The notes below the pieces were generated by a model that was given only the letters and a program-made list of their open reading frames with translations, did not search any database and was not told where the DNA came from. Both the position numbers and the translations under genes were made by a program. Positions 45,581 through 57,383 of a stretch of 64,000 nt of DNA are shown in pieces. The DNA comes from Platerodrilus igneus. Lineage: Eukaryota > Arthropoda > Insecta > Coleoptera > Lycidae. Position 1 is the first letter of the stretch. The number at the start of each line of letters is the position of its first letter. The stretch is taken from assembly GCA_036346225.1 (NCBI GenBank), contig JARFIW010001480.1, positions 15,371,501 to 15,435,500 of the forward strand. The letters are read 5' to 3'.

Positions 45581-46720
45581 GTTCGCCATTTAAATCTTGT
45601 AGTTCATATATTAGTGGAGAAATAACACGAGTGATTGCACATAAGATAAATTTAGGAGCTAACGTAGCGGAAAGCTTTTAGTGGCATCAGATAAAACAGT
45701 ATTTTTCTTCCATACTTTTTTTATCCAATGCAAATGAAATGTCTTCTTTACAAGGTTGTAATAATTTTTACTCTTCTCATAGTCTTTAAATAAAGTTTTC
45801 TAACATCGGTAAAGATGGAAGGTAATAATTTTTGATCTTTGTTCCAACGTATTTTTAATTTCATTTAATTAAGTACATCGGTATTGTTGGGAACGGAAGC
45901 ATAATAACTACCGTCAATTGGTATAACGGCGAAAGACTAAAACTAATGGAGGAAAAGGTATATTCATGCTTAGAAGTTCATATAGCTAGTTCAATTTGAA
46001 GTATATTTTCATCTCATCGATATACGAGCAGATAGGTATAATAATGACACGATTAACACGTTCGGTTGAGTTTATTTAGGAGTGATTCCTGGCAATAAAC
46101 CAGATCTTCTGAACTTTATAACGTTTTACGAAATTTTGATATTCTTTCGAAAGGAGTTGTCACAAAGAATAATTTGAGACACATCGAAGGTAAGAAGGAT
46201 TTGTTGGTCTAAAAATTTTATAATCGCCAAAGATGTAGCTTTTGGTAGGGGCTGGATTAAAACAAATTTTGAAAACCAGTCAGTTACAAGTGACAGATAT
46301 TGATCACTTTTCTTAGATCGAGGAACGGGTCCTAGTATATCAAGAGAAATTAATTGAAAAGAATAGGATACTTTTTTAAACGTACCAATTAGACCTGGGC
46401 GAACTTTTTATGAACGTTTTTGTGTACAACAAGCTTCAAAGTTTTAAATGTAGCGGCAAAGGTTTGTCTTACGTTGAAGTAGGATTATCATGAAATATCT
46501 TCAAATCTTCAGGTCGATTAGGGGTAAGTATTACTAATTTCCATTCAGGTAAATTTGCAGCTTTAGATGAGTAAGAGCTAACAAACTTATATAAACGATC
46601 TCCTACAACACGAAACGATGGGTAGTTTTCAGAATGTTGAGTCACTTTTTGTTCAACATTAGAGTACCAGGTATCGGGAATTAAATTAGGAAGAATTACG
46701 AGAGAGAGCGTCAGGCATTT
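45581..46720 (-). pseudogene. Integrase, Ty3/Gypsy element C (main part)
   Basis: Minus-strand blocks: FKKVSYSFQLISLDILGPVPRS (first catalytic Asp), YLSLVTDWFSKFVLIQPLP, STERVNRVI (catalytic Glu), KKVWKKNTVLSDATKSFPLR, LAPKFILC and finally LIYELQDLNGEL at the edge of the Polinton-like element. The region between the first Asp and the Glu, including the second Asp, is lost or scrambled. Similar in plan to element D but clearly a different family. Confidence 0.8.
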
Positions 46721-47180
46721 AATTTTCCAGGTCTATGGCGAACGGTAAAACTAAATTAAAAAAATACGTAAACTCCATCTGGCTAAACGGACAGCTTAGC
46801 GAAACAGGGATCGGCTCGGAGGTTTAATCGAGTGCCATCGGATTCTTGAGCTTGGTTTTGCAGGTTGTTTCAAATTATTTAACCAAGTAAGGACAGCACA
46901 ATCGGTAATTACTATAAATTGGGTTCCTTTGACATAACTCCTAGATTTTCAATTCCAACGATTACCCCGACGAGTTCTCGTTCGGTGGAGGAATATCTCT
47001 GTTCAGCAGTAGTTAACGTACGACTTGCATAAACGATGGGGTGCTCTATACCATCTTTTTCTTGAAATAGAATGGCACCTAAGTCAGTAAGTGAGGCATC
47101 AGCCTGAATGTAAAAGGCTTTTTAGAAATTAGGGGAAATCAAAATGAGATCAGAAGTAATTAAACATTTTATTTCATCAA
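46721..47180 (-). pseudogene. RNase H, element C
   Basis: IEHPIVYASRTLTTAEQRYSSTERELVGVI, then GTQFIVITDCAVLTWLNNLKQP and SRIRW are recognisable on the minus strand. The DAS-containing start is worn (47090-47140). Confidence 0.75.
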
Positions 47181-47700
47181 AAATTTCATCAATAAATTTT
47201 CCTTTCTTTTTATTTTTAATTAAAACATTAATAGGAACACAGATAGTAGATAAGTTTGGTAAAAAGATACGATAATAAGATATTATTCCGATTAAATGTT
47301 TAATCTCAGCGACATTTTTGGATGTTTTAAAATTGATGATAGCATTTACTTTATCGGGATCAGCTCACAAGCCATTTTCAACAATAACTCTATAAAGGAA
47401 AGTGAGGAACAGCAAAAGTTACATTTTTCTCAGTTAACTACAAAACCAACATTAGTCCAAGTAATCAGCTACTACAATATGTTCTTCAAAGGTATTAGAA
47501 ATGATTAAGATATCCTCCAGGTAAACAAAAGCACGTTCTTGATGTAAAATTTGACATAGTGTTTGAGGGGCATTAGATAAACCAAACGGTAAGAAATTAA
47601 ATTAATACAGTGTGTTCATTTGAAAAGTTTCCACCTGTAACATAAAGAAAATTGGCAAAGATATTGAAAAACGGTTTATGATGAATTATTAGGTGTCAAG
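47181..47700 (-). pseudogene. Reverse transcriptase middle part, element C
   Basis: FLPFGLSNAPQTLCQILHQ and AFVYLEDILIISNTFEEHIV show an RT palm in which the active box is YLED instead of YLDD (about 47510-47530). The N-terminal part of the domain lies at 55325-55720, on the far side of RTE-like DNA. Confidence 0.75.
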
Positions 47701-47876
47701 GGGAAGCACGATTTAGGGATTGTAACATTATAACACTTTACCAACACACTCACAACCTACTCAACTTTACAATTTGAAATGGGATCCTACATTTTGTACT
47801 ACATGGTAATAAAGTGGTCCCTATAGAAGGCGACAAAGAATAAAACTATAGTAAGCCTGCTTATCGTAAAAGGCGA

Positions 47877-48194
47877 TTAAAAAGCGCAGCAAGGGACAGC
47901 AGCCTTGCTGGCTAAAAGATATTGGAGGAAAGTCGGTTGGTCTCGGGCGATCCTCAATAATTTACAAGGTTGGCCGTGAGAGATACGGCTTTTTGCTAAA
48001 ATCTTTAAAAACTGCGGTGTGGAAAGATATGGGAACCTACCACAATATTTCCCAGGTATGCGTGGCCTAAAACACGAACTATGTATGATAAAGAGCTCAC
48101 AAGAAAATTCTTGTCCGGAGGTAAAGTACCCGCTCATTCGGATCTCCGGGAGGGGGTACTTGGGGCTCGTCATCGTAAAAATTTAAAACAACGG
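47877..48194 (+). other. 5' leader of an RTE-like non-LTR element
   Basis: The stretch has phrases such as TGGAGGAAAGTCGGTTGG, GGTTGGCCGTGAGAGATACGG and GGTAAAGTACCCGCTCAT, which I recall from 5' regions of this family in other insects. It leads directly into the endonuclease and is more GC-rich than its surroundings. Confidence 0.5.
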
Positions 48195-48905
48195 GTCGAT
48201 TTAGTGATAGAAACGTGGAATGTAAGGTTATTACTTAGAGTAGATAAGTTAACGAATTTATTATTCGAAATGAGTAAAGGAAAGCTGGACATTTTAGGTA
48301 TTAGTGAGATGAGATGGTCAGATAGTAATGCCTTTTGGAAAGATAATTATAGAATAATTACAACTTCTTCAACTAATAGGCAGGCAGGGGTAAGAATAGT
48401 GTTAGGTAAAAGATTAGGACGTAAAATTAAAGAGTACTTACAATTTAGTGATAGAATAATTATGGTTAGATTGAGTACGAAACCCATAGACACTGTTTTA
48501 GTACAGATTTACATGCCAACAAGTAGAAAAGGTATACCAGGATGTAAATAGTATAGTGAGAAAAGTAAAGGGAGATGAGAATTTAATAGTTATGGGCAAT
48601 TTTAATGCGTCAGTGGGAGAAGGTAGTGAGGGAAAAATGGTAGGAAAATATGGGTATGGTAGACGAAATGATAAAGGAGAAAGACTAGTTAAGTTTTGCC
48701 AGGAACATAGATTAGTAACTGTAAATGCCCTATTCGAACAACATGTTAGAAGAAGATATACCTGGAAAGCGCCAGGTGATAGGGCTAGATACCAAATAGA
48801 TTATATTTTAGTTAAATAAAGATTTAGAAACCAAGTTAAAAATTGTTGTAGTTATCCAGCGGCTGACATAGATAGCGATCATAACTTAGTTAAAATGAAG
48901 TGTAA
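48195..48905 (+). pseudogene. Endonuclease, RTE-like element (left copy)
   Basis: Blocks: VIETWNVRLLL, LDILGISEMRW (metal-binding Glu), RQAGVRIVLGKRLGRK, RLSTKPIDTVLVQIYMPTS, a frameshift at 48550, then ENLIVMGNFNASVGEG, RLVKFCQEHRLVTVNALFEQ, RRRYTWKAPGDRARYQIDYILV and DIDSDHNLVKMK. Databases often name such proteins craniofacial development protein 2-like. The motif GDFN is changed to GNFN, losing a catalytic Asp, and a stop at 48817 precedes the SDH block. Confidence 0.9.
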
Positions 48906-49420
48906 TCTAAAATTCAAAAACTGAAAAAGGATGGGATCTAGGTAAGCTTAATGATAGTTAGGTAAAAGAGGAATATAAACAAGTGTTAGATAATAAGATC
49001 AAAGAGATAGATATAGGAGAGAACGTAGAAAATAGATGGAAAGAAATAAAAAGGGCTGTACATGATACAGCAACACCGACTATAGATAAGAAAAAAGTAG
49101 AAGCGAGAAAACCCTGGGTAACAAAAGAGATATTAGATTTAATAGAGAATAGAAGAAAAATTAAACCTTTCAGAGAATTGGATACTGAAAGTAAGCAAAA
49201 ATTTAATAGAGTTAGAAATAAGATAGTACATGAGTGTAGAAAAGCTAGAAATAAATGGATGAAAGAAGTAGCAGACAAATGGAAAAAATATTTAGTAGTT
49301 TTATATAAGAGAGGCGATATATATGAGTTAGAGAACGACCAACAAGAGGATGTAGAAATAGGGTTCTCAATATTAAGAGAGAATTTGATATACCTGATAG
49401 GGACCTTAAATTAAATAAAG
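48906..49420 (+). pseudogene. Linker between endonuclease and RT, RTE-like element (left copy)
   Basis: The frame 48983-49414 is open and lysine/arginine-rich: NRWKEIKRAVHDTA, RKPWVTKEILDLIENRRK, NRVRNKIVHECRKARNKWM, VADKWKKYLVVLYKRGDIYELENDQQEDVE. Compared with the right copy at 61106-61339 it lacks about 60 residues after KARNKWM. Confidence 0.8.
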
Positions 49421-50067
49421 CGCCGAGGATACACAATATACCCGCAGAATTAATAAAATATGCAAGTCAGAAAACTTTAGACAGGTGAGGCCCCAATAGA
49501 TTTCGAAAAAAATATTATTATCCCAATCCCAATTATTATCCCAATAGTAATTAGATTTGATGAAATAGAAAAGGAAGCTAAGATTAGAAATTGTGTTAGA
49601 CAGGGCTGTATACTATCTCTCTTGATTTTTAGTATTTATATTGAGGAAGCTTTGAACTTAGCTAGAAAGAGAAAAGAGATAGGTATTTGCTGATGATATG
49701 GCTATTATAGCAGAGTCTAGAAAAGAGTTAGGAGAGTTTTGAATTAGTTTAGTTGAGATACTACAGAGTAACATAGTATGAACAGGAAAGACAAAGATAA
49801 TGACAAGTAAGTTATAGCCTAGTTCTAAACCGAAATTAAAAAAATAATACCGAGTTAGAGGAGGTAGATGAATTTTGCTACTTAGGTAGTATAATTACAA
49901 ACGACGGACGTAGCAGAAGGGATATAGTAGCTAGAATAGCTCAAGCTAGAAAAATGTTAAAAAAAACTTACTAATAGCTAATAGTATTAGTTTAGATAAT
50001 AGAAAAGGTTTCTTAAAGTCGTACGTATGGAGCGTTCTGTTATACGGTATTGAGACTTGAAGAATTT
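49421..50067 (+). pseudogene. RT remnant, RTE-like element (left copy)
   Basis: IPAELIKYASQKTL, then after a large internal deletion at about 49490-49560 FDEIEKEAKIRNCVRQGCILS, FADDMAIIAESRKELGE (intact FADD, different frame), TELEEVDEFCYLGSIITND and LDNRKGFLKSYVWSVLLYGIET. It stops at about 50067, where 4.5 kb of other DNA begins. The continuation is at 54581. Confidence 0.85.
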
Positions 50068-51017
50068 GTGTGAAAAAGATTGTGAAAATCTTTCTGAACT
50101 AAATTTTACATCGACATCAATGAAGAGAAAAAAATTGTATTATCATAATCAGTTTATTGAGGATAATTACATATTTTATTCTTTGCAAATTAACGGTAGG
50201 CATATACTTTTTATTGCTTGAAAACTTTAGGAAAGTAATTTTTGTTGGCATATATGTCAAAAATAATTTGTGTGCTTACACCTATTCAATGACACAAATT
50301 TAGAATAAAACAACAGCTGATACAGCTTCTCCGAGGTGTCCAACACTTCAGGTCTCAAGTAGATAATAGTATTTCTTCCATATAACATCACAGGGATTAT
50401 AATGCAAGTGGTAGTACTATGTTTTTTCATTGAACTTTCTCAATTGTATTTAAATGAAAGTGAAAGTTTACCTCACTAAAATGCCAAATAGGTACCTACA
50501 CCTATTTCTACCCACACTTTTGTTCCTATCACACATGCTATTCAACCGTCAGAAAATGATTTACTACTTATTCTAATTTACTTGCTTAAGCAGTTTCCAG
50601 TTTGTTTTAGAGAACTCTTATTAAAAAAACTAAAAACTCTTAATAAATTTTGATTAAGTTTTGTTAGGCTTTTCCCTGTCAATCCTCAAATAAAATTTCA
50701 GACCTCTCAAAATTATATCTCAGAATTCTTCGAAACTTTTTGCAGGATTATACAAGATGATTAAGATGTATTTGAATACCATTAAAAAAAAAAGCTAAAA
50801 AACTCCCACTTAAAACTGATTCAAAATTAGAATTTGTAGAAATTCATCCCCGATACCAACAATGCTTTAAATATATTTGCTATAAAGCCGTTGGTATATA
50901 TTAGATTAAATAAACACCATTAGAGTTACAGTTTTTATGTTGACTGCCACTAAAATTCATTGCGAAATAGTTACTTGTTGAACACAACTGAAAAAAATAT
51001 CTTCTCATTCACTGAAT

Positions 51018-51137
51018 AAAAGTCGGGCTGGCCCGAAATTTTGGGCCGGGCCAGGCCCTCTTTTTACTTCAAGTCGGGCCTCGGGCCGGGCCGGGCTTAT
51101 TAAAAGCCCGACCCGGTCTGGCCCGAGTCCATCCTTA
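51018..51137. repeat. GC-rich block of GGGCCGGGCC-type units
   Basis: Repeated GTCGGGC, GGGCCGGGCC and the inverse GGCCCGA units within 120 bp, able to form hairpins. It stands next to the microsatellite. Function unknown. Confidence 0.8.
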
Positions 51138-51158
51138 GTCTAGGGAGATGGACAACTG

Positions 51159-51399
51159 CAATGTGTGTGTGTGTACGTGTATGTGTGTGTGTCTATGCGC
51201 ACGCGAGTGTGTGTGTGTGGGTGTGTGTGGGTGTGTGCGCGCGCGCGTGTGTATGTGTATGTGTGTGTGTGCGTGCGTGTGTGCAAGAGTGCGCGCGTAT
51301 GTATGTGTATCGTAGTGTGGTGTGTGTGTATGCGTGTGTGCGTGTGTGTGTGTCTGTGTGTGTGTGTGTATCTCTGTGTGTGTATGTGTGTGTGTGTGA
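51159..51399 (+). repeat. (GT)n-rich compound microsatellite
   Basis: About 240 bp of GTGTGT with GCGC, GTAT and GTGC interruptions. All long reading frames on either strand here are products of the repeat. Confidence 0.95.
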
Positions 51400-54094
51400 C
51401 TTGGGCACATCCGAATTGTATCAATGAGAATCCAATGGAAAATATACATTATCTAAAGGATCTCTTACATTCAATATAAACAACTTACGGCTTAGGCAGA
51501 AAATTGTTTCTACCTCTTACTTACTTACTAAAAAAATCCTCACCTAATCCTTGTTAACTATAACAGAACCCAAACATCTCCTATGCGAGGTACAAGTAAA
51601 GTACTCGGGATAATTCCCTATCCTCTTATTATCTGGGGTGTCACCGTAATTGACCAATGACGCTGTACAAAAAAATCTTGAATATTATCAAAATACCTGG
51701 AGCTCTGTCTCAAAACTGTTGGAAATTATTCCTCTGACAAATATTTTTTTTTTAAATTAAAATCTTATTCTGGATTAATTTACTGGAGTGTCATTACTTT
51801 ACAATAATTAAAAAAAAACAAAAGTTATATTTGCAATTGATATTGTCAAATAACTCTTATAAAATTACTATTACCAGTGTAATTAACAGCATTAAATACT
51901 TCCTGGTTCCATTTCAGATTTCCATTTACAACACATTTTGATGTAGAACAATTGGTTTGAAAAGTGTTTCTATTATTAATCTATTAAAATTAGCAGTTGA
52001 TCTTGAATAAGGGTTATTTGGATTAAAGATCGTTTAGTTCCTGTAGCACTCTTAACAATAATTATGCTTCATAATCAAAGCGCTATATTACATATTGCAT
52101 GTCATAAAATAAATTACTCAAAACATACACATTTGATTTCTTGAAATGAATTAAAGAACTAATCTTTCTAGAAACTTACATCTTCGATGTCGTAATAAAA
52201 ATGAATCACCGAATCTGAATCTTCCGTCTTATATACTAAAATTCTGAATACGTTACATTTACCCTTCTATTCTAGATCATGTTCCCGAGGGTTAGTGAAG
52301 AATTATGTAAGAATTACGCCGATTTCGTATTTTAATAAGCTAATTAAGTAAAGTTATCGTGGTCGTAAAATCTTCCATTTTTTTCCAATGCACGAAATGA
52401 ATGGGGGCTGTCTTCTTTTCTCTGTAATACATAGAACCATTAAAAACCCTAATCTTATCTTTTATAACTTATTCAGGTTGGAGCACGTTATTTGAAATGG
52501 AACCTTTATTCATTGTTGCAAAATAATTAGCTTATTTAATGGCTCGTAGAACATTTCCAGTAAAATTACATATGACTTATGACTTTTTGTATTCTCTCGA
52601 AGACAAAAGCCGTATCCTCTTAATAAATAAAATAAACATTCTGCAATTCAGAAACTAATTCGAAACTAATGTCTTTGATAGAAGGATTCGTTTTACTTAA
52701 ATCTCCTAAGTGGTATCTTTAACAAGAATGAGTAATTGATTTTTGTTTTAAAATATATATCTACACACGGAAAATATGCTTTGATTTTACAAAGATGCAA
52801 TAAAAACTTGTTATTACATGGTACAGAATGATTATTTACACGGCTGAAAATAATTTTTTTTATTTACACTGATTTAAGCTTGGTTTAAGATATTTTTCTT
52901 GTAGGAACTAATATTAACAAACGGATTTGAATAAATGCTTACTGGACTTCAATTTTAAATAGATATATGTTCTTAACAGTGATATTTTACATGGGAATCT
53001 CATTTTATGTGCTAATTGAATACACTTATGTTTTATACAGAGTCAAAAATTAAATATTGGGAAAGTTTAATTTTTCACGTTTTTCTTCTCATTGTGTGAT
53101 AATTTTTCATAAAAGTTGGCGTTCAATGACCTCTCGAGACCTTACTACCATTTCGAATATAAGGAAGGGAGTATAACGTATTTAGGAAATTGTATTAAAC
53201 AAGTGACAGAACAATTCATAGAATATTTTTGTAAATTTTTGTTTTATGTGAATACTAGAATTGAGGTTAAAATTAGTTTAAGATGATTAAGAAGTGTATT
53301 GATTATTTTTGTAAAGATATTGTGCTGTGTAAATCCTCTGGGATATGTTGGATAAATATTGTTCTTTCCGTGGGTTGGTTTTCCTTTTTGTAACATGTTT
53401 TTTTCTTTTATTAAAGGTTTAGTAAATTAACTTCTCCCTTGTAGTTTTATTTTTCTTCTATTTTTGTGACCTACTCACTCTACGACTTTCTAGCCAGCAC
53501 GACATTCTTTCGATTTCTTTGTTTTTGTTGTGGTGCTCGGTGCGGACTATTTTCGTTGCGTGCATAATTTTTTTTGTCCGTACAGAATACCGTAACAGAT
53601 GGATCTGTTATTCTTCTTCTTAATGACAATCTTTGGTGTACTGTACAATTGCACTTGTATATCGACTTACTAAAGACGTTACGCCTGCACCATTGTATGA
53701 GATCATGAAACTCACGTTTCTGTAGTAAAATTACTGAAATAGAATCAATACTATATCAATTCCAGGTGGAGTTTCTAGATCACTAAAGCAACCTACTCTT
53801 TAAAGTGTTTCAGAATGAAGTTATTTACTGTTGTGTAAGTTCGAATGTACTCCACCCTATTTAAACCAATGCTAGGAACTACGTAAATGTCAATATTCAA
53901 CATTTGGCAAGATATTGCATTCGTCTTTTACTATACTGATAGAGAGTTTAACATTCTCTACCGAGCTCTTTACCTTATCGAGATTTTGCCGGTCATCATA
54001 TTGCACTCTTGGTAAATTTTGCAAATATTTTTGAAAATATTTGAGCCCATATTTTTATTTACTGCTTCACTACCTATTCCTATATGTAAAGCAG

Positions 54095-54440
54095 GGGCAA
54101 GTAACTGTTTTGGGTCAGGAGGCACTTGATGGAAGAATAGGTTAGTAGAAGACCGCACCTTGCAGCCATCCCAACCCAGTGGAAAATACGAGGCGAATCC
54201 TCAGTCGCACACGGGAAAAAACTCAGTTAAAGTTGAATTCTTTTGTCTATCCTGGCGGACCGGATCGCATGTGGCAGCGGGCCGCTATTTGATAACCCCT
54301 GGTGTGGAGAATAGACAATGCAACGGATATTACATTGTGACACCTTGTACCACCCACTCTACCGCTGAAGTGTGTTAAGCCCGTTTCGCTTTATTGTTTT
54401 GTCGGCACTCAATTCTATCCTATCGCTTACTACTATTGAA
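54095..54440 (+). other. Probable 5' leader fragment of an RTE-like element
   Basis: Moderate GC content and phrases such as GAATCCTCAGTCGCACACGG, CCTGGCGGACCGGATCGCAT and ACCACCCACTCTACCGCTGA, which I recall from leaders of related elements. The 72-codon frame at 54160-54378 is not taken as a gene. Sequence from 54581 on could thus belong to a separate, internally deleted copy. Confidence 0.35.
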
Positions 54441-54580
54441 ACCCTATATCATCCATTCAGTTACACCACACTTACCTAACTGTTGTTGTTACTTGGTGAT
54501 TGTATTTGCCTTATCATAGACACAATTAATAATTGCCGCCCAAAGATGTTGAAATATTCTTTGTCATATTCAATTGAAAA

Positions 54581-55320
54581 GCTTTTGAAACTTGGTGTTA
54601 TAGGAGAATGTTAAAGATTAGTTAGACAGATAAAGTAACAAATGAGGAAGTTTATAGTAGGATAGTTGAGGAACCCTGCATGTGGTAACAATTAAAGGTC
54701 AGGAGAGATATAATGATAGGGCATCAGTTAAGACATGAGGGACTATTTAGTAAGGTCTTAGATTATAGATTACCAAATAAAAATAGAGTAGAAAGACCTA
54801 GACAAAACTATATTAGTCAAATTATTATAGATCTAAGTTGGGAAGGGTATGTAGACCTTTTTAGAATAGCTCAGAATGGAAAAGAATTTAGAGCTGCGTC
54901 AAACCAAACTTAAGTATGTTCGAAAACAAAACAGCGATTCGTTGCTTAAGCCTTATCATAACATATAATTTAACACTTTTCCTTTTTTGGAGGGGTAACC
55001 AGGTAATATTTCATTTCCTTCTAAATGGAAATCATGTAAACATGTTGGAATTCTTTAACAACCATCCGGTTGCTAATATCTGCATAGAGCCAGGTAGATA
55101 AGAAAACGATAGAAAAGTATAGAAAGACCTAAACCAAGCTATATTAGTCAAATTATTAGAAATTTAGGTTGTGAAGGGTATGTAGAACTTTTTAGATTAG
55201 CACAGAATGGAAAAGAAGTTCTGCGTCAAACTAACCTTAAGTAAGGTCGAAAACAAAATGATAATGATGAAATGATGATGGTAATAAAGTTGTTGAAAAA
55301 CGAAGTCTATTGGTAAAAAA
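54581..55320 (+). pseudogene. RTE-like element C-terminus and 3' tail (left arm)
   Basis: MIGHQLRHEGLFSKVLDYRL, RVERPRQNYISQIIIDLSWEGYVDLFRIAQ form the conserved end of the protein (54713-54912). A second copy of the last 45 residues (RPKPSYISQIIRNLGCEGYVELF) follows at 55118-55250 after some 200 bp. The end is rich in AATGATGATG-type triplets (55255-55290), typical of RTE 3' tails, and abuts element C at about 55320. Confidence 0.85.
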
Positions 55321-55324
55321 ATCA

Positions 55325-55720
55325 TTAAAATCGGTCGATCCGTTCTGTTCTGCTGCAAAGAGAATAGCTAGTAAAAATAACACCAGACTGAATCACTTTA
55401 TCAATTTCGGCATATAAATGTTTCTGTAAGGCAGGGGATATAGGGTATTGACGTAGTTTAAATGGTTTAGCATCAGCAGTTAAAATTTCATGGGATATAG
55501 TAGTTACACATCCTAGTTCAGTAATAGATAATTGACGGAATCTATTCCCGGTTTTATCTAGCAAGATAGTTCGTTCTTGGGTAAAAGAAACCTTATTCGC
55601 AATTCCCAAGGAAGCACAATTGCTCATCTTAAGCTTAACTCTTCGAAGCACAAGTAATTTAACATATCGATCTCTAAAACACAAAAATATTTTATCTCTA
55701 AAAGTGATATAGTTGAGGTT
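55325..55720 (-). pseudogene. RT start and protease-RT linker, element C (left arm)
   Basis: The minus frame 55684-55325 has LLDKTGNRFRQLSITELG, ISHEILTADAKPFKLRQYPISPALQKHLYAEIDKVIQSGVI, which aligns with the RT beginning of element D (KISHHITTEDVEPIKQRYYPL). It breaks off at the RTE tail. TTAA at 55720-55723 marks the border to the piggyBac-type sequence. Confidence 0.8.
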
Positions 55721-55723
55721 TAA

Positions 55724-57378
55724 TGATAGAAAGTATCACTACAAGTAACAATATCCACTATACAAATGTGAATACTGTTCAACGAATTATTTATTGTGGA
55801 AGATTTTGAAACAATTATTATTCTTTTTTAGACATAACGTTACTTGACACACTGAACACTTCCATATCGACCGCACTGGATTTTGCTTTGTGCTACAGTG
55901 AGCACATCCTCTGGATGTGCTCCTTTCTGGTTGATGACTGGAACTTTGAAGTCGTATTTCTAGACTTACTGTAGGTTTATGTTTTTTTTTATTGTAATGC
56001 TTCTTTTTGGAGTATTACCTTTATTTGAATCAACTAAATATTTAACCAAGACTGATTTGTAAATATGTTTTCTAAATTGTTGTTGGACATTGTTGTATCA
56101 ACGTTATCCCTATATATTATAAAAGAATTTGACACAGTAGCATTCAAGAAAGGGAAAATACCATTTTTACTTTTTCTGTCTAAACAATAGTCATGTTTTA
56201 GCCGATCAAAGTTGTCAACAAAGTCCATATTCTGATTGTAGTCCTCTAAAACTTTTGGAGCACTAATATTACTTACACTGCCATCTTTTTCTTTTCTTTT
56301 TACTACGACTGTTTCTTCTGGATTATGATAATTCGATAAAAAGTTTACCCCTTTACAATCCTTCCAGCAAAAGTCTGTCTCCAATCGTCTTCGCCTCTTT
56401 TCATTTTCTTTTCGTCAAGCACAGTAGGCACGTACTTCTACTAGGACGTATAGTACCACAAGCAAAAATGTTACTCCTTTTTAGGGATACTAATAGGTCA
56501 TATCCATTAAAAAAATTATCAAAAAATAATATATGATTTTTTCCTACATATTCCTTACTCGTGATGCTAGACCTTTATTTACAGAATTCCATCTTTGCCA
56601 GTATAAACTTGAAAGCGAATGTTATAGCCTCGCTCATCACACAGCATCCAAATTTTAAATCCTCTTTTTATTGGCTTATCTCTCATATATTGTTTTAGGC
56701 TACTGCGACCTTTAAATTTCACCATCGTTTCATTTACAACTAGTTTTTGGTATGGATTGTAACAATCAGAAAAGGTCTTCCCCAGGTAACCTAATATTGG
56801 TCTAATTCTGTATAATCGATGGAACTTCGTGTGATCTTTACTTGGCATACCTGATTTATCATTAAAATGTACATGTGAGAGCAACCATCCAAATCGGGTT
56901 AGTGTTATTAACTTAGAAATATAATAATCATGAAAATCGTGTGCAGATGACCAGTAGTCACGATAACTTGGTAATCTTTTCATTGCCATAAATAAATTCA
57001 TACCCATAAATAGTCTTATTTCATTGGACGATGTAGGATCATACTGTTTATTTTCTTGTGTAGCGTATAAATTGGTCTGAAATGCAATATGGTCAACTAG
57101 CTCATCGGAAAAAAAAAATTAAAAATTGCTATAGGAGTTTTAGTGTCCAATTTATTTACTGTATCCGTAGGGCCAACAGCTGCAGTAAAATTCGGTACAC
57201 AGGTAGCTAACGAGCGAAATGCTTTTTTTCCCAACAGAATGAGTCTTAGAAATTTTGAGTAGTAATTTATAATATTCTTGATTTGTCAGAATAGTACTGT
57301 TTTGAGAAGTTGAAAGTTGTGGAGAAACAGGCACAAAAGTTGTTGCTGAAAGTTTAGATAACGGAGTTATCGAAGAAA
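55724..57378 (-). pseudogene. piggyBac-type transposase, copy A (left arm)
   Basis: Minus-strand pieces: VPVSPQLSTSQNSTILTNQEYY (57334-57152), MGMNLFMAMKRLPSYRDYW to KDGIL (57007-56579), HILFFDNFFNGYDLL, and PKVLEDYNQNMDFVDNFDRLKHDYCLDRKSKN (56384-56034). The first catalytic Asp, in VDETMVKFKGR, is Asn here (codon 56732-56734); the second (FFDNFF) and third (VDNFD) remain. At 55945-55845 a cysteine-rich end (RCAHCSTKQNPVRS...KCSVC) matches the piggyBac zinc-finger tail. Broken by several shifts; the N-terminus is at 61985-62310. Confidence 0.9.
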
Positions 57379-57383
57379 GTGAT

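Larger units (their letters stand above)
50068..54580. other. 4.5-kb interruption within the RTE-like sequence
   Basis: AT-rich, without a recognised gene. It contains a GC-rich block (51018-51137), a GT microsatellite (51159-51399) and a probable RTE leader fragment (54095-54440). The inverted copy of the locus on the right (60080 region) lacks this block. Confidence 0.5.

Noticed and set aside
47877..48173. 98-codon minus-strand frame
   Set aside because: It is the antisense of the RTE-like 5' leader.
51135..51479. Overlapping His/Thr-rich and Cys/Val-rich frames of up to 104 codons
   Set aside because: They are translations of the GT microsatellite on both strands.
54160..54378. 72-codon plus-strand frame
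   Set aside because: The stretch looks like the untranslated leader of an RTE-like element.
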